Counted from the first letter of the stretch, positions 11,411 through 25,064 are shown. The stretch: 64,000 nucleotides of DNA from Pomacea canaliculata (GCF_003073045.1 NC_037593.1:7307525-7371524); one strand, 5' to 3'. Program-made: numbers and translations. The notes: generated from the sequence alone by a model not told the origin.

Positions 11411-12794
11411 CTTCTTCGCGTCCAGAAATGTCGGTTACTCGATCCCCACAATGCATGACCGCCCATCTTGTTTCCGTACAGGTAAAAATGGGAGAGATGC
11501 TAAAAATATTCATTGTCTCAGGTATTGTGCCAGCAAAGTCTCTCAAGACGAGATCATGACATGGAGCTTACTCTGTCTGACAGTTCGATATATGCTTCCT
11601 TGGCTGCCTTTCCTTCCTTCATCCTTTTCATAAACCTTCTTCTTCATCTTAAGAAACATTTATTATCAACACACAAAATAACTGTCACGCCCTGAACTGA
11701 TAGTATTTGCTGTTAATGTCAGAGCGGGTGCAAAACAGCAACATGTCCCCATCTCTCCCCCAAAGAAATTTAATAAAATGTTACACTTGTCTCTGTTTAG
11801 GGAGGAGATGAAGACGGAGGTTTGTTTGCTCACACGCCCCCCAGCTATCAATAGACATGTGTGTTCTTCGGACTCAGCACGAACACACAAGAAAAAAAAA
11901 ACCTCCGCGAGAAAGAGTGCATCCTAAGTGAGCTTCGAAAAAAGGAAGAAGGGATGAAGATCTTTTTTGTCAGCAGACGAACAAGGTCAAAATGTTAAGA
12001 TTTTTGTTTTCTTTGCCTCCTCTGACACCAAAGAGTTCGCCGCCGACCTCCGGGTTTGTTTACGTGTCTGCGTGCTCTGCGTTTCCCCAGAACCACTTCC
12101 CAACAAGTTGATGATGGAGGGAGTCTGTCGTGTGCTGCAACGGCTGGAGGGCTTTGAAAGTTGCAAGTCATTCAGTGGGGAGCAGCAGGCTCTTCTTTAT
12201 TTCAGAGGCTCTAGGGAGAGGGGGTAATGAATGGTTTATGTTAATGTTTACAGCCGGGAATCTTGAAAATACGAAATACATATTTACGCCTTTTGCATTC
12301 AGATAGGTAAAAAATAGTGTGCTTGTACATCTTAAGATAAAGTTTGAAATTATCTAAAATCGCTCAGGACAATTCCAAGATAGCGGAGAATAATGTCATG
12401 TACTTAATAAATTACAAATTTTTTATTTCCTGTTTTTAATAAAATCTTCATTACAAAACAAAACCCACACAAATGAAACAGATTGAAACAATTAAACGAA
12501 TGTGTCTCGTATCAGAAGCTCATGGAGAAATTTTTTTAAACAAACAGCTCATCTTGTGGTAGCTACTTAATATACGTTCGTGTATTGCTGCCGAAATTCC
12601 TAAATTTATAATTAAAGATCTACTAGACCACATTTTTAAAAGACTGAGCTGAGCTCAGTTCAAGATACTATTTTCCAAAATTAAAATGAATAACATATCC
12701 CTCACATCCTCTCTGTCTCTATGTCTCTCTCTCTCTGTCAGCTCAATGCCTACAAAAGTCACCCTCCACAGACAGAGACAAAACTCACAGACAC

Positions 12795-12915
12795 CTGGGG
12801 AGGTAGTTATGAAGCAAGAGTCGTTTCCCTGGGGGCAACATGAGGAACTCGAGGACAAGTGTCTTTTTCCCAAAATTATAAAGCGAGGTCCTGACCCCGG
12901 AGATGTCTTACACCT
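12795..12915 (+). repeat. Dispersed repeat, copy A
   Basis: This shares an ordered set of blocks with 20285-20390: GTAGTTAT, then GGGGGCAACATG, then AAAATTATAAAG, then GTCCTGA followed by AGATGT. Indels and substitutions separate the copies, so it is an old interspersed repeat of unknown class. Confidence 0.45.
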
Positions 12916-14557
12916 AAAGTTGTGACAAAGGTGTCCTGGGGTAGAGAATCCTCAGTTCCCAGAGGATCTGAACACAGATATACAACTTCATCAACAACAC
13001 CCGCTCTCGCGCTCCAAATTTTGCCCTGTGGAAACAACTTTCGCAGCAGAATTATGCCCCCAGGAAGGTACCTGGATACGCTTCCGTTGTCAAGGCTACA
13101 GCCAATGGGAGGGGCTGTGACAATTGATTAGGCGTAGCCATGGTCATTCATCATGTCTAACACCACGGGATGTCTTTCTGTGCCTAGTCATATTGTGGCC
13201 ATAGCTTTGCGTCTGAGAAGGAAAGGAGGGAGAGGTGTTCACTCTCATCTGGGGAAACAATATCACGGATTGAGAGTATATTTGGCACTGAGCTCAACAA
13301 TGTGATTAAAAAAAACTTTGCACTTTTGTATGCATATAAAACATACAGAGAAGCAACGTGCGAAAAAAAAGAGGAATCACAAGACAGACACAACAAAGAG
13401 GAACAGAAGGAGGGGAGGATGGAGCACGTGGACGGGGAGGGGAGCCAATCAGACACGCATTCGGAGTCTGCGCAGTGCTCAGGTTCCTGTTAAATGTCTG
13501 GATTGCTAGCCAGAGTAGGTGCCCTTTGTTCTTAATTTCGTCCTGAATAAACAGCCTGCAAAAAACGAATTATCGTAAATCGAGTACATATACATTAGAG
13601 AATTCGGTTGGGAGGGAAACACAGACATGGGGTAGACGTTAGACGAGTAGAAGCTCTTTCCGACAACTGTTTCCAGAGAAACAGCTCATCCTTTGCCAAA
13701 CGGTTGCCTTAACACCTACGTCAGCCATGCTTCTCTGATTATAATGTTGACTGGTCCTGCCAAACCCCTCAGAGGCTGCTTTGCTGAACTCCAACATCTT
13801 GTCAGCGCTCGACAAGATTATTTTTTCAAAAAAAAAAGAAAGCCGTTACTTGGATTACGTCATGACGTCAGTAGCTTAACGAGCAACCTTGCTGCCTGTC
13901 TGTGGAAGATAGAAAGAAGTTGGCAGAGACAGGAAGAGGAGAAACTAGTAATTGTAGGGTGGCTGGAGGACGTGACTGCGAGAAATTTCCCAGGACCAGA
14001 TGTCTGAGGGTGCGGGTCTCGCCAACGTGACAGCAGAATCCACCCTGATCCTCACGGACTCCAAAAAGCAGACATCTTAACAAACTAGCTCGTGTCTTCA
14101 CAAAGGAATCTCGCTGGGCTTTTTGGAAACCTGTTGATTGTATTACGGTGTCTGTGGAATTAAATTATTAAATTTGCCTACAGCTAGGAAAAAAAATTCA
14201 TAGAAAGAGAAATTCTGTTACAGTTGGAGCATTTGGCTGCACAGGTCTCTCGCCCCCTTTCCTCTATCATTCTTTTCTTGTTTCTTTGAAGATGTGGACA
14301 GAAAAGAATTTAAAATTTCAAACTTCACTTCCGCGACATCCTTTATATGTGTAGCAAAGTGTGAAAGTGGATTGTGTGAGAATGCCATGGTAGTCATCAG
14401 TGAATACACTAATACCAGAAACAGTTAATCAGCTGAATTTATCACTGTGGCACTCGACAGTAGACAAAGAGTTCGGAAGTCTCATTATACTAGCTTCACT
14501 TTATTGTGAAATTAGCTCCCTGTAACTTAATGTTGGTGGCAGGAGTTATGCTGGTTG

Positions 14558-14650
14558 AGAGATAGAAAGAGATGGACAGACAAAAGGAATTCTGGAGGAA
14601 GACACAAAGATGGAGAAAAGGGAGAGAGAAAGAGAGAGAAAAAAAGGAAA
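14558..14650 (+). repeat. GA-rich tract
   Basis: A purine-rich run of AGAGA, GGAGA and GAAAG steps extends for about 90 bases. It is simple-sequence DNA with no coding sign. Confidence 0.7.
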
Positions 14651-15099
14651 AATTACTGAACTGTTGACTAGGCTGTCTGAGAACCCTGTTTTTCTTGCTT
14701 AAAAAGAAGTGCGACAAAGGAGAAACAAAAAAAAACTATATTTATCTTCTTTTCCCGGTGAAGCTCCTTTCATCTCGCAAGAGAGGACAAAGTCTCTCTG
14801 CCCAGCATCTGGTTCTCTATTATTACACATACGCATCGGTTCACTCCAGTCGCTGGGTATGAATCAGTTTCTGAGGCAACGAATATGGCTGCCTTCCGAT
14901 TGGTGGAGACAAATCGATGTGGAGTCAACACGGAGACGTATCACTGCTTCCGGGGCCGTCGGTGTGGCCACAGTGGACCACTCACGACACTGACACACGG
15001 GTTGGGCAACAGCGTGCAAGCGCCATCAGTAAATACTACATTGATAGGATGATAGGATGAACCTACTGTTGGGTAGGGAGAGGAGAGTTAATGATTGTT

Positions 15100-15316
15100 T
15101 TGTATTTATGTTTGTTTGTGGGTTGGTTTGTTTGTGGGTTTGTGTGTTTGTTTGTAGGCTTGTTTGGTTTTTTGTGGGTTTGTTTGTTTGTTTGTAGGCT
15201 TGTTTGGTTTTTTTTGTGGGTTTGTTTGTTTGTGGGTTTGTTTGTGGGTTTGTTTGTGGGTTTGTTTGTTTTTGGTGGATTTGTTTGTGGGTTTGTGGGT
15301 TTGTGTGTTTGTTGCT
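15100..15316 (+). repeat. (GTTT)n / GTTTGTGG minisatellite
   Basis: About 215 bases are built from TTTG, TTTGTGGG and TTTGTAGGC units, including one duplicated segment (about 15141-15175 versus 15185-15215). The ORFs on both strands through it (Lys-Gln-Thr-Asn repeats and Gly-Phe-Val-Cys repeats) are by-products. Confidence 0.92.
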
Positions 15317-18300
15317 TGGCACTCTTGCATGAGCGTGACTGAAGTCATGATTAAAACGGTTCTTCTATACTAAACAAAGAGGGAATGTTAATCATTTCAA
15401 TAAACTTCTAACACAGAAACAAGACAGACAGCCTGACAAAACAACATGCACCAAGGCAAGAAGAAAAACATAATACCATAGCTGTAGCTTTTGGTTTGAA
15501 AATCTCATCGGCATTGTAAACAGTTCGCACAGCTCAGCACGAGGCTACATTCATTTTAGTAAATACAAACCATCTCTTAGAGTGGTTGTGTGGGTGAAGC
15601 AGCGGTGGTTTAAAAAATTACTATATCTAAAACGAGGGAGTGGGGAGATAGAGAAAAATAAAAATGTTTTTGCACAAGATACACGTTACCAGAGTCCATT
15701 AGAGTTTTAGCATGTTTACCTGGTCTTCACAATGTGTGTGTGTGAGAGAGAGAAGGACAAAGATTCCACATCCCTAACTTGTTATATGAGATAGAATATG
15801 GCCTTGCTCACGCGCTATCTGTATAATTCCACCCGTTCCCCAGTGATACTTTATTCCCGCCTCCCCCTCCTCCCCACACACAAGCTGTACCCCACCTCTC
15901 ATTCCCCCAACACTTCCATTAGTCAGGTGTACTCATAACACTGATTGCTCAAAAAAATATCCTTCAGCCATCAGAATGTTACTCAACATGTTAGCCTCAT
16001 TAGCCGACCACCATACCGTGCGCTGGCTGTTTACCTGTGTGTGTGAGAGTAAATATACACAACACACGCACGCACGCAGGTAACGGTGACCTCACGTGCC
16101 TGTGCCCGTGCTGTGCACTCATCACTGACTTTCATGTGTCGAGCTGTGATGCCGTTAATGAACAGCTTCTCATTCGCAACATCGTGTTTATCTGCCCTCG
16201 TTAAGAGGCAAGTCCACACACAAGCTGCCTTCAGTCCTTCTCTTTCCACAACTTATTTTTCTTCACTTTTTTTCATTTTGATCATGATTTGCCTTTGTCA
16301 CAGCATGCACTCATTAATACGTGACAGGTTGTTATAAACACTGGCATTGTTTTCATCATTGTGTATGTGTGTGTGTTTGATGTGTGGTGTGTCAGCGCGC
16401 GTGTGTGGTTTGCGTGTGTGTGGTCCTCAAATTGTCAGAATGCATTTTTCCCTCTAGATTATTTTCTAGTATTGCATTTCTCTCTCCACTCTCTCTCACT
16501 CCCACAAACTATCACGCCCGCTACTTCGGGTAGTGACTGTACAGTTTAACCCTCCCCTCTACCCGGGTGTTCATATGGTGGATGGCAGAGGGGTGGGAAG
16601 GGGTGGGGTCTCTTATCAGACATCTTCTAAACCGAACCCACGAGACCTGTAGTCACCGGGCTACCGACCTCCTGGTAATTAGATGCGCGAGTGAAATGCA
16701 CAGAAAATTATCATCAGGCTCTTCCGGTGTACGTGCGGTCTGTCTTGTCAGCTTGGCTGAAATACAAACAGCCTGTGCAGACTGGGGAAGTCTACAGTCT
16801 CTCCTGAATATTTTGTTCAGAAAGGATGAGCAATCTATTTCCACAATGTGCTCCAGCTGAGACAAGCGCGAACTTGAGCCCAGGTCACAAGTAATTAAAA
16901 ATAAGCTTGATGAGCGGGACAACCAGTGGGTTACAGTAAGTTAATCAAATTAAAATATCAAATAAATTTTTAAAAGATAAACAGATCTCAAGAGAGCAGT
17001 AAAATTAGCATCTTGCACATACAACATCAAGCAGGCAATCTGGATGAAAATGAAAACACACATCGTCTGCTACAACTGTCTTCTCCTCGTTAATATTGTA
17101 TTCATTATAGGTGTACTGGCATGGCAGCTTTCCCTTTTCAATTGGTACATGTTGATTTTGAGTAAATCTGGCAGGAACATTATTTCTGTAAAAGTATTCA
17201 CACCTATTATTATTTGCTTTGAAGTTGGTCAAACGGTCAAAAACAGGGGATGTGGATCCGTGAGGTAGTGAGAAAATAATGTTCTTCGTTCCACTGCTTG
17301 TGCTTTTACACAGGACTGAAAAAAAATGTTTTATTTCAGTATTTTGAACATTAATAAAAAATGTGAAAATGTCTTTATCTGTAATTGTATGCTATTCCAA
17401 AAATGACATTTGAAAAATTATTTTAGGTTGATGTGGCGCATGCTTTAACTTTCCTCTTTAGCATCTATTCCTCTATGTTTTTATTAATAAAGATGGAGAT
17501 ATCGTGGACTGGACGAATTTTTAAAGAAATTGAATTTTGTGTCAAGCTAGTCTGATTTTTTTATTTTTTTGTTGCTAGGTCTGTGGCAAAAGAAAAGAGA
17601 GGCACATTTGGCGCAATTCGTGCTCCTAAATTGTCCATGGCAGGAAGACAAGCAGAAGGAAGAAGGAGGGGTAGGAGAAAGAACAAGAACAAGAAGAAGA
17701 TGATGACGATGGGTGGATGATGAGGATGTCAAAAACCTATAAAATTCAGTTCCAAGAATTTCGACCTGAAAGACTAAGAATACAATCGTGACCGAAGGTT
17801 TACGCGCGTCTGTGTGAGTGTGTCACGTGTGTCACGCTGTGCGCGCGACTCGACGGCGACAACATCTCTCGTGTGCGGTGTGCACCATTGTCACCAGCAC
17901 TTCATCAACACGTGGTGTTTATGTGTGCATAGAGTTTAGTCCTTGTTGCTCCTGGAGCAACTGTGCACATATGCGCAGCAGGAAATGCGCGTGCGGGGAC
18001 TGGTGATAACTAGAGCAAGGGCAGAGAGAGAGAGAAAAAAAAATGGACGTGACTCTTGATGCCATGACCTATCTGCACTAGAAATGTATATGTCACACGT
18101 GAGCTATATTATATATGCATGCATACAATTCATACACAAAGGAAAGTACATGTAAGCCCATATGCCTGCACGTGCACTATCGAGATCGAACACGTCTTAA
18201 AAGGTAAAGTAAAAATTTTAAAACTATAACCATGAGATAAGCGGAAAGACTTATTGAGAATCGTGTTACTGGAAGATGTTTCTAGACATCGTGATTACAA

Positions 18301-18489
18301 CGTTCTGTATTCCTGTTAACTCCTATCTCTACATACCACTGCTTTGAGTTTCAGGACGAACTTCATCGGTTCTGTGCGGAAGAGAGAGAGAAAGACAAAG
18401 ACAGGGAGGGGAGGAGATAAAATATCTCAACCACATTACACACGCCTCCTTATCTGTTCAACATCCCTGCTTAGCTAATCTCCCACTCT

Positions 18490-18720
18490 AAAAAGCTAAT
18501 AATCCGCTACTGTAGCTGCTAACCTCTCGGTCACTCCTAATCCGCTCGGCAAGTCTTCATTCACCCGTCACTCCGCTCATCCCTAACTCGACATCGCTCA
18601 TAACTCATCGCTCACTCAGCTCATCCCTCACTCGGTAAGTCTTTATCCACCGTTCCCTTTGCTCAGTCCGTTAATCCACCACTCACACTCAATCCCTCAC
18701 ACTCCGCTCGTGCCTTACCT
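18490..18720 (+). repeat. Degenerate CTCAYCCCTCACTC-type tandem
   Basis: Variants of CACTCCGCTCATCCCT, TCGCTCAYAACTC and TCGGTAAGTC / TCGGCAAGTC recur at irregular spacing of 15-40 bases. One longer pair is TCGGCAAGTCTTCAT-CACC versus TCGGTAAGTCTTTATCCACC, about 90 bases apart. This looks like a worn minisatellite. Confidence 0.5.
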
Positions 18721-18729
18721 TGATCCCGG

Positions 18730-19510
18730 CTACGTGGTTACTACGTTGTCAGCTGACTCGCCGCACGCCCGCCGTCGTGAGGGGAAAAACGTTCTCCAGC
18801 CGACGCACGTCGCAGCTTCGGGTGCGCGTCAAACATCCTCCGGTGGCGATAGGAGGCTGCGAGTAATCTCCTTTTATCAGCGCTGCCTGCTGCATTTAAA
18901 AAAATAAAAATAAAATCCACCACCGACACCTTTGTCGTTGCCGTAGAGTAACACGCACGTCTGCTTGGGCGTAGCACACACGAGGTCAGGTTTGTAGGGG
19001 GGCGGGAGATAGACCGTTAGGAGGAAGGGAGGATGGAGGCAAGGGAGAGAAAGCAACGCATAAAGTAATAAATACGCAACGAAGTCTCTGGAATCGATGC
19101 TGCCTGAGAGCGCCAGCGCCTGAGAGTTATCCCTCCTCCGCTATTACTTTCCCTCCCTCCTACCTCCGCAAAAATTACCTCCTTCCCTCCTTCTGCCTCC
19201 AGTGGCTGCCACGCCGGTCTGCGATGAGTGTAGCTGGCTCAGGGGCTTGCGCCATCGTTAGTCTGGCTCCGGCTTGCAGGCAGGCCCGGCCGGCCATCGC
19301 ACCGACTGGCGCAGCACTTGCTTCACGCCTGCGGAGGTGGAGAGGACGGGGGAGGGTTCCGGAGGTGTAGTGGGGGAATAGTGGTAGCACGTGACCAGAT
19401 AATAGTTAACTGTGACAGGAGAAACTACGTCGGTACCGCCGTCGCCGTTATCAGCATCGTGCCGTGACCGTGACCAGGCGCGTGCTTTCAAAGATGACGA
19501 CACCCACGCG
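18730..19510. other. CpG-rich block (CpG-island-like)
   Basis: CG dinucleotides are much denser here than in the surrounding AT-richer DNA, with runs such as CGCACGCCCGCCGTCG and CCGACGCACGTCGCAG. No convincing ORF or TATA box is present. It could be an unannotated promoter, an enhancer or an unmethylated repeat. Confidence 0.4.
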
Positions 19511-19867
19511 CTGGATGTGACTGCATCGGAAAGTCTGTTTTATTTTATTTAGTAGTCTAATAGCCTAATTCTTGCGAATAAGAGTTCGGATCTCCTTCCG
19601 GGATGTAAAATTTTTTTAAATGGTAAATGAAATAATTGAAACGCGCGACAAAGAATGATTGAAAGGAACTTCTTCGTCTGGAAAAGTTCATGTGAGTGTG
19701 TAGGTACCCGGCGCTGTTTTGTGAACTGATATCCGTTTCGAGTATACAAAACTTCACGGTTTTGTTGTTATAGATATAAAAGAGTTTGAAGACTGGATGT
19801 TCAGGATCTGAGACTTCCTGTTAAGACAAACATTTTAATGTACATGTCTGCACTAGATTCAAGAAAA

Positions 19868-20278
19868 TTATTTTTTTTCTTTAAATGAGTTTCTCTCCTT
19901 GCAAGTATATTTGCTGTTTCTCCATAATCCAAGTTTTATGTAGGATTTTTGCCGTGTAGTGTTTCTTTTTTTATATTTTCCTTGCCGATAGGCCCGATAT
20001 ATTCTCCTGTAATCAATGGCTTCAGCAGCAGTTTTAGAGGCCAGTGCACTGTCATGAGCTTCAAATTTAACACCGGAACTAATCATTTCAATCATGGCGT
20101 GAGCAGAATTGTTGATCATGCAATCAATAAGGCAACCTAAACTTCTACTTCCGGGATGATACCTGATCTCTAAACTGCTTTCTATAGAGATGAAATCCGT
20201 CGTACAAAGCAGATTCCGTTGTGCTTCGAGAGAACGGGTGAGACTAGGTTCGGGAGGAGGGCAGGCGCAGGTCACCAT
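19868..20278 (-). CDS. Unrecognised 136-codon ORF
   Basis: This is one of the longest ATG-started ORFs in the gene-poor part and is not low-complexity in its middle third. I recognise no family, and the ends show no clear splice sites or promoter. The last 30 residues are Lys/Arg-rich because the DNA there is A-rich. Chance is quite possible. Confidence 0.12.
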   Translation of the reverse strand: MVTCACPPPEPSLTRSLEAQRNLLCTTDFISIESSLEIRYHPGSRSLGCLIDCMINNSAHAMIEMISSGVKFEAHDSALASKTAAEAIDYRRIYRAYRQGKYKKRNTTRQKSYIKLGLWRNSKYTCKERNSFKEKK

Positions 20279-20284
20279 CTTCAG

Positions 20285-20390
20285 GGGCTGTAGTCATCAG
20301 GCGAGAGGAAGGTGTTGCCCGGGGGCAACATGGTGAATTCTTGTTTCTAAAGTTGTAAAGGGATGTCCAGAACCCCCAGATGTTTTTTTT
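20285..20390 (+). repeat. Dispersed repeat, copy B
   Basis: This is the divergent partner of 12795-12915. It shares GTAGTCAT, GGGGGCAACATG, AAAGTTGTAAAG, GTCCAGA and AGATGT in the same order. The class is unknown. Confidence 0.45.
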
Positions 20391-22762
20391 TTTCCCTGGA
20401 GCCATATTCACTAAACGGTAGCAGTGTCTTGAAGTAAAGAAATATAGTGTCCGTAGGGTTTAGGCATCGGTATATTGTTCCTTTGACCTCACGACAAGCA
20501 CGTGACTGCATGGCTACCCTTGACATTTGAATAAGGTCTGACAGTGAAGGGAGGGGAATGGGTTCGGCAACTATCCACCCGGGAAGAGCAGTACAATATT
20601 CGGATCAGATTAAGCGAACACAATGAGCGCCAATAATCGTTGCCTACGTCACTTCCTGTGTTTTATGTCTAAAAGGAAAATATTATATTTCACGATTTAT
20701 TGATGGCCTCGTGGGTGCATTACGAAGCAGTTCTTTGCAGGCGAGTTTTTAAAGAATAAAGGATTAATTTTAACCAGACAGATATCAGTATTTGAATAAA
20801 GCAGCGTAGTTCCTACTCTGTAAACATAAATATAAGGTTTCCAACGAAATGACAAAGAATTAACACACCGTTCTGCAAAGTCGTCAAATGTAAATGCAAA
20901 TAAAATACACTTTGGGGTTTGTTTGACTTTTTTTTTTTTTTGCTTCTTTATGTGATAGTCATATTTATTGTATTTCCTGTACATTTATTTCCAGTTCTGT
21001 GAGTTTGTGATGTTATTGTATTACTATTATTATTCCATCTTATCACCCTTTCCGCAGCAGTGTACGGAAAGTTTTTGGCAAACAGCGACTACCCCTCCCT
21101 TCCCTAGGTCACCATCGGTTAAAATACTGTATTGTACAGGACATACAGCATGCGACGCGACTTTTAAGGACTTAACCAATGATTGTCTCTAATTTAAAAT
21201 ATTTCATAACAGAAATAAGGAGTTGTGAAACCCAGAAATTTTATAATAATTAAATATTAAATTATATAAATGTTTAATACTATCTTAATTACACTAAATA
21301 GGTTTCAAAATGGGTGTTGGTGAGGGGGAGGATTTCAAACAGATCGGCCGCCTACCCTTGCCAGCGCCAGCGCCTTTCAACCAACTGCGTTCACCAAAGT
21401 TAGAGATTTCTATCCGTTGTTCTAATCGCAGGTTTAAGGAAGTCGACGATGAAGTTTTTTGTTGTTGTTTTTTTTTTTTTTCATCGGCCGATGACGTCAT
21501 TAAAATGCCGCACGGGCGCCACGGAATACCACAGACAGGAGCGCCCTGGGATGATAAATGCACCCTTGTCTACCGAGACCTGTACTCACAACACCGATAA
21601 ATCTGACAGAAGGGCTGGAAAACCCTTCCTCCCTACTGATAACAAAGATGTTTTAGTGTTTGTATACTCCTGTTCCATAGTAATGGCACGCACAGGTGAG
21701 ATAGTAGCCTTCTTATGTACTTGAGTATGTTTGCACATTTATACACAGTGCATGAGCCTGGGTCAGGGTTATCTTTCGATACAGTTGTGTTTCAGCGATA
21801 AATACCCCTCTATATCATTTCTAGCAAAATATTTATTATAAAATTGCAGACGCCAGTTTATAATCCGTTCTCGATCATCCAAGCTGACTGACTGGTGTAA
21901 AGGGTTATTTGTTCCTTTCAATGTTGATTTTTGTTTATTTACAATGGAGTCCATTATTTGAAAGGAAGCAAAATCACTAAAAACAAAAAGAGCCATAAGC
22001 CATAACTTGACACCATCCCAAGAACGACATCAGCAAAGCCTCGCGTTTTTCAAATACATGACATTCTATCCACACCAGATGTGCATGCTATGATGCGTGC
22101 ATGCGTCCGTGTGTGTGTTGTACAGAGCCCCAGAGCTTGCCCACGCAGCCACGGTAAGGCGCTATACTATATAAGTTTATTATTAAATATAAATTTAGAA
22201 ATCACACACACACTCTCTACACCGTGACGATAAAACCTGGCAATTCAGACAGGAACGCTTTCATCAAATCGATAACAAAGAAGCCTTTATCGATGAAGTA
22301 TGGGCTGGATCTTCTTTCAATAAATCAAGCAAGAGAAACAACGCCTGACAGGCGGATGAGAGAAGAACAATAAGTGAAACCTCCATCCATGGCGGAAGTC
22401 ACTTCTGCGCAAACAAAAGTGAAATAGATGTAATTCACAGACTTCTGTGATCTGATCGATTTCCAACATTTTTTTTTTCTCTCTCTCTCCCTATACGTCC
22501 GTTACCATCTGAATAATGAGTTTGCTGCTAAAAGTAGCCGCGTCCGCTGCAGCGACTGAGGTGGATTAAAGGATAAGACGAGGAGCTATCAGTTATCGTT
22601 TGTAGCCCTGATCTTGCCTTTTTTAAAGATAATGTATGAGTGGTTGGTGGTGTTTGTGAATCTCTCCTTCTAATCCCTTCGTTGAGCGAACTCGCCATAA
22701 AATGAATAAAAATAAACTGTATACGTCGAGCCTCTCTAAAGGTAATAATAACTGCTGATAGA

Positions 22763-22773
22763 AAGATGGCGGC
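22763..22773 (+). promoter_or_regulatory. YY1-like motif
   Basis: AAGATGGCGGC is a full YY1 core. It lies between otherwise featureless AT-rich stretches, and no gene start is recognised next to it. Confidence 0.25.
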
Positions 22774-23027
22774 AAAACTGTCTCGTACTGGGAAATCTCA
22801 CCCTACCTGGACACATTGTGAAATATATGACTATCTGCTACATTTTGTTGCGGCCCTATGATCCTTGAGTAACCAGGACTAAACTAAAACTGGTACATTT
22901 GTATATGTCATATACATTATTCAGCAAACATATTTACATATTCTACTAAATGTCCAAGTAAAAAGGATGTATTCTTTGAGTAAGCTAGCACGCAAGATTC
23001 CGCAAGACCCAACATCATCATCCTCCC

Positions 23028-23108
23028 CTTGCGGTTGTTTTGGCAGGATAGTGTTTCCACCTTGAGGAAACCCAGAGAAAACCCCCACAACCGGATCTGC
23101 TAAAAGGT
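23028..23108 (-). repeat. SINE-core-like fragment
   Basis: Read on the minus strand it contains GGGGGTTTTCTCTGGGT, then a pyrimidine-rich block, then ACCGCAAGGGG. The same order occurs on the plus strand at 59526-59605 (GGGGGTTTTCTCTGGGT, pyrimidine block, ACCGCAAGGTGG). Two copies 36 kb apart with conserved cores suggest an interspersed repeat. Confidence 0.5.
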
Positions 23109-24990
23109 GCCACATACAGGCCACTAGTCCCTATCTACACATATATACTCACATCCTTTACTTATTTTGGTTGGGGTGGGGATGTAGCAGCTATGTTTAC
23201 CTGTACAGGTTTTTTTAAATTCCCTTCTTGATCCACCCCTTCTTAACGGTGCATCTTCAATCACGGGACAGGCTCACCAAAGCTGGTTAAGCCATTTCCA
23301 AGCCTCGTGTACATTCTTCCGATGCTCAACATCCTAATTATCTTCCATGGAAAAAATCGCTCATATTCTGCCATACCACAAGGTGGCCACACAAGAGTGC
23401 GACTGGTGAAAAACCCAAAGCCAAATAGCACCCTAGGTAAAGTGAAGGGAGAACACTCCAGCATATCAACAAACTTTGTGCATACAGATTCACAATCCTT
23501 GCCCTCTGTTTATTTCTAGTCCTGCCCATGAAGTAGGAATGTAATCCGACTAAAATCACTCTAGGCTCACTATTATTACTGCAGTTATAAAGCAGAAAAT
23601 ACGAAGAACTACTCACTTAGTAATATTATTACTGTTGTTGCTTATAAAGTGATATAACAAAATTCCATCACACAACACCATGCACACCCACACAAGAACA
23701 TGCATGCATTTAAACACATAAATTGTAAAAAATTTTCATCACACAGTCCAATATATTTGTGACCACATACTCTCTAACAACATAATGATATTGTGGTAAA
23801 ATGATCAGTGGTATCAACATTTTCAGATGGATCTTAGAAGTAAATGAAAAGCATCTACAAAGATCGCATAAAATTAGGGAACAAATGTATACGTAAATTA
23901 TCTCCAGGACAGATTTGTAAGTGAACTATAAATTTTTTGCCAAATATGTGGTGATAATAAACACGCATATTTCATGCTGTAGCATTTAAGACAAAATGTC
24001 TTCATATAAACTTATGTCCCATAAAAATTAACATGAAAAGTCACTTCCTATAAAGGTCTAAGGAATCATCTCTAAAAAATGAAACAGCTCACATAATAGT
24101 AATAGCAATTATGATCAAAATATTGATGATATGCATGATTCCATCATGAGCAAAAACAATTAGCAAAAACAAATCTAGACTAAATTATCCATTTAGCTGA
24201 TCGGAGTTAATGTAAGCAAGCTCAAATTACAGCTTTCCCATGATGCAAAACTGTATTTTCTTACTATTTGTCAAAGATTTTTTTTTAACTATTCTTTAAG
24301 TTTGAACTTTGCATCAACTGTTACAATTGAAACTATGTTATCTAAACAAATAAATTTGCCAAAATGTTTTAATCACTTCACTTTTACCGAGTGGCACAGT
24401 GTTATTTTTGTCCCTGTAAATCTAACATTTTGAAAAAGCTTTGTTCTGTCATGTTTTCAAAAATTGATAAGCCACACTATCTGAGATTTCTCTGTGATGC
24501 ATCAAACCCAAACATTTGGGAGTAGCAGGAATAGCTTGCATTATATTTACAATCACATCTTCCTCAAATTACATCTGTTCCTGTTCCACTGATACTTGCT
24601 GTCCGCAAAAAAATTGACAAGGTCAATTCAATTAAAAAAAAAAAAGCAAGCAAAGCTAGAAAATGCTACATGAGATGCAGCTAGAAACTAAATTTCCAGA
24701 GTTTCTTTTATGCTAGTTACAACTAATCAGAATATTTTGCTAACACCTGTGACAGGATTGAAAACAAGCTCGTGGCCATCTGAAAAAGAAGGAAAATTTT
24801 TTTTAATGCATATTAGTCCTATTAGAATGCATAGATTGTTTTGACTTCTCCCATTTACTAAAATCATAAAACACTGACAATGTATTTCTGATTGGGGTTA
24901 AGGAGAACTGGTGTTTTACGCAGAATGGGGGTTGGAGGGATGGTATTTTATGTCAAGCCAGAAACAAAGGATACAACATGGCAATGCAAC

Positions 24991-25064
24991 CAGCCCTGTA
25001 AACAGATGGCCACATGCAGAGAAAGAACAGCTGTGTTGGTAACAGACACTAACTGTTGCACCAC
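24991..25064 (-). repeat. SINE-like fragment (family 2)
   Basis: On the minus strand this reads GGTGGTGCA, then CAGCTG, then CATCTGTTTACAGGGCTG. The copy at 45305-45383 has GGCGGTGCA, CAGCTG and CACCTGTTTACAGGGCTG in the same order. This fragment lies just beyond the likely 3' end of MGST3. Confidence 0.45.

Larger units (their letters stand above)
1..24990. other. Gene-poor intergenic region (overview)
   Basis: No open reading frame in this stretch is one I recognise as a conserved protein. The longest ORFs (136-153 codons) are low-complexity or have no convincing splice context. The DNA mixes simple repeats, SINE-like fragments and short stretches with promoter-type motifs, which are listed separately. 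Between those landmarks, at 1-1847, 2174-5330, 5609-6200, 8726-11356, 13550-14557, 15400-18480, 19511-20280 and 20390-22760, I see nothing else that I can name. Small exons of a neighbouring gene with large introns could be missed by eye. Confidence 0.6.

Noticed and set aside
15026..15348. Two minus-strand ORFs rich in Lys-Gln-Thr-Asn and plus-strand ORFs rich in Gly-Phe-Val-Cys
   Set aside because: They are translations of the GTTT minisatellite and have no start context or domain.
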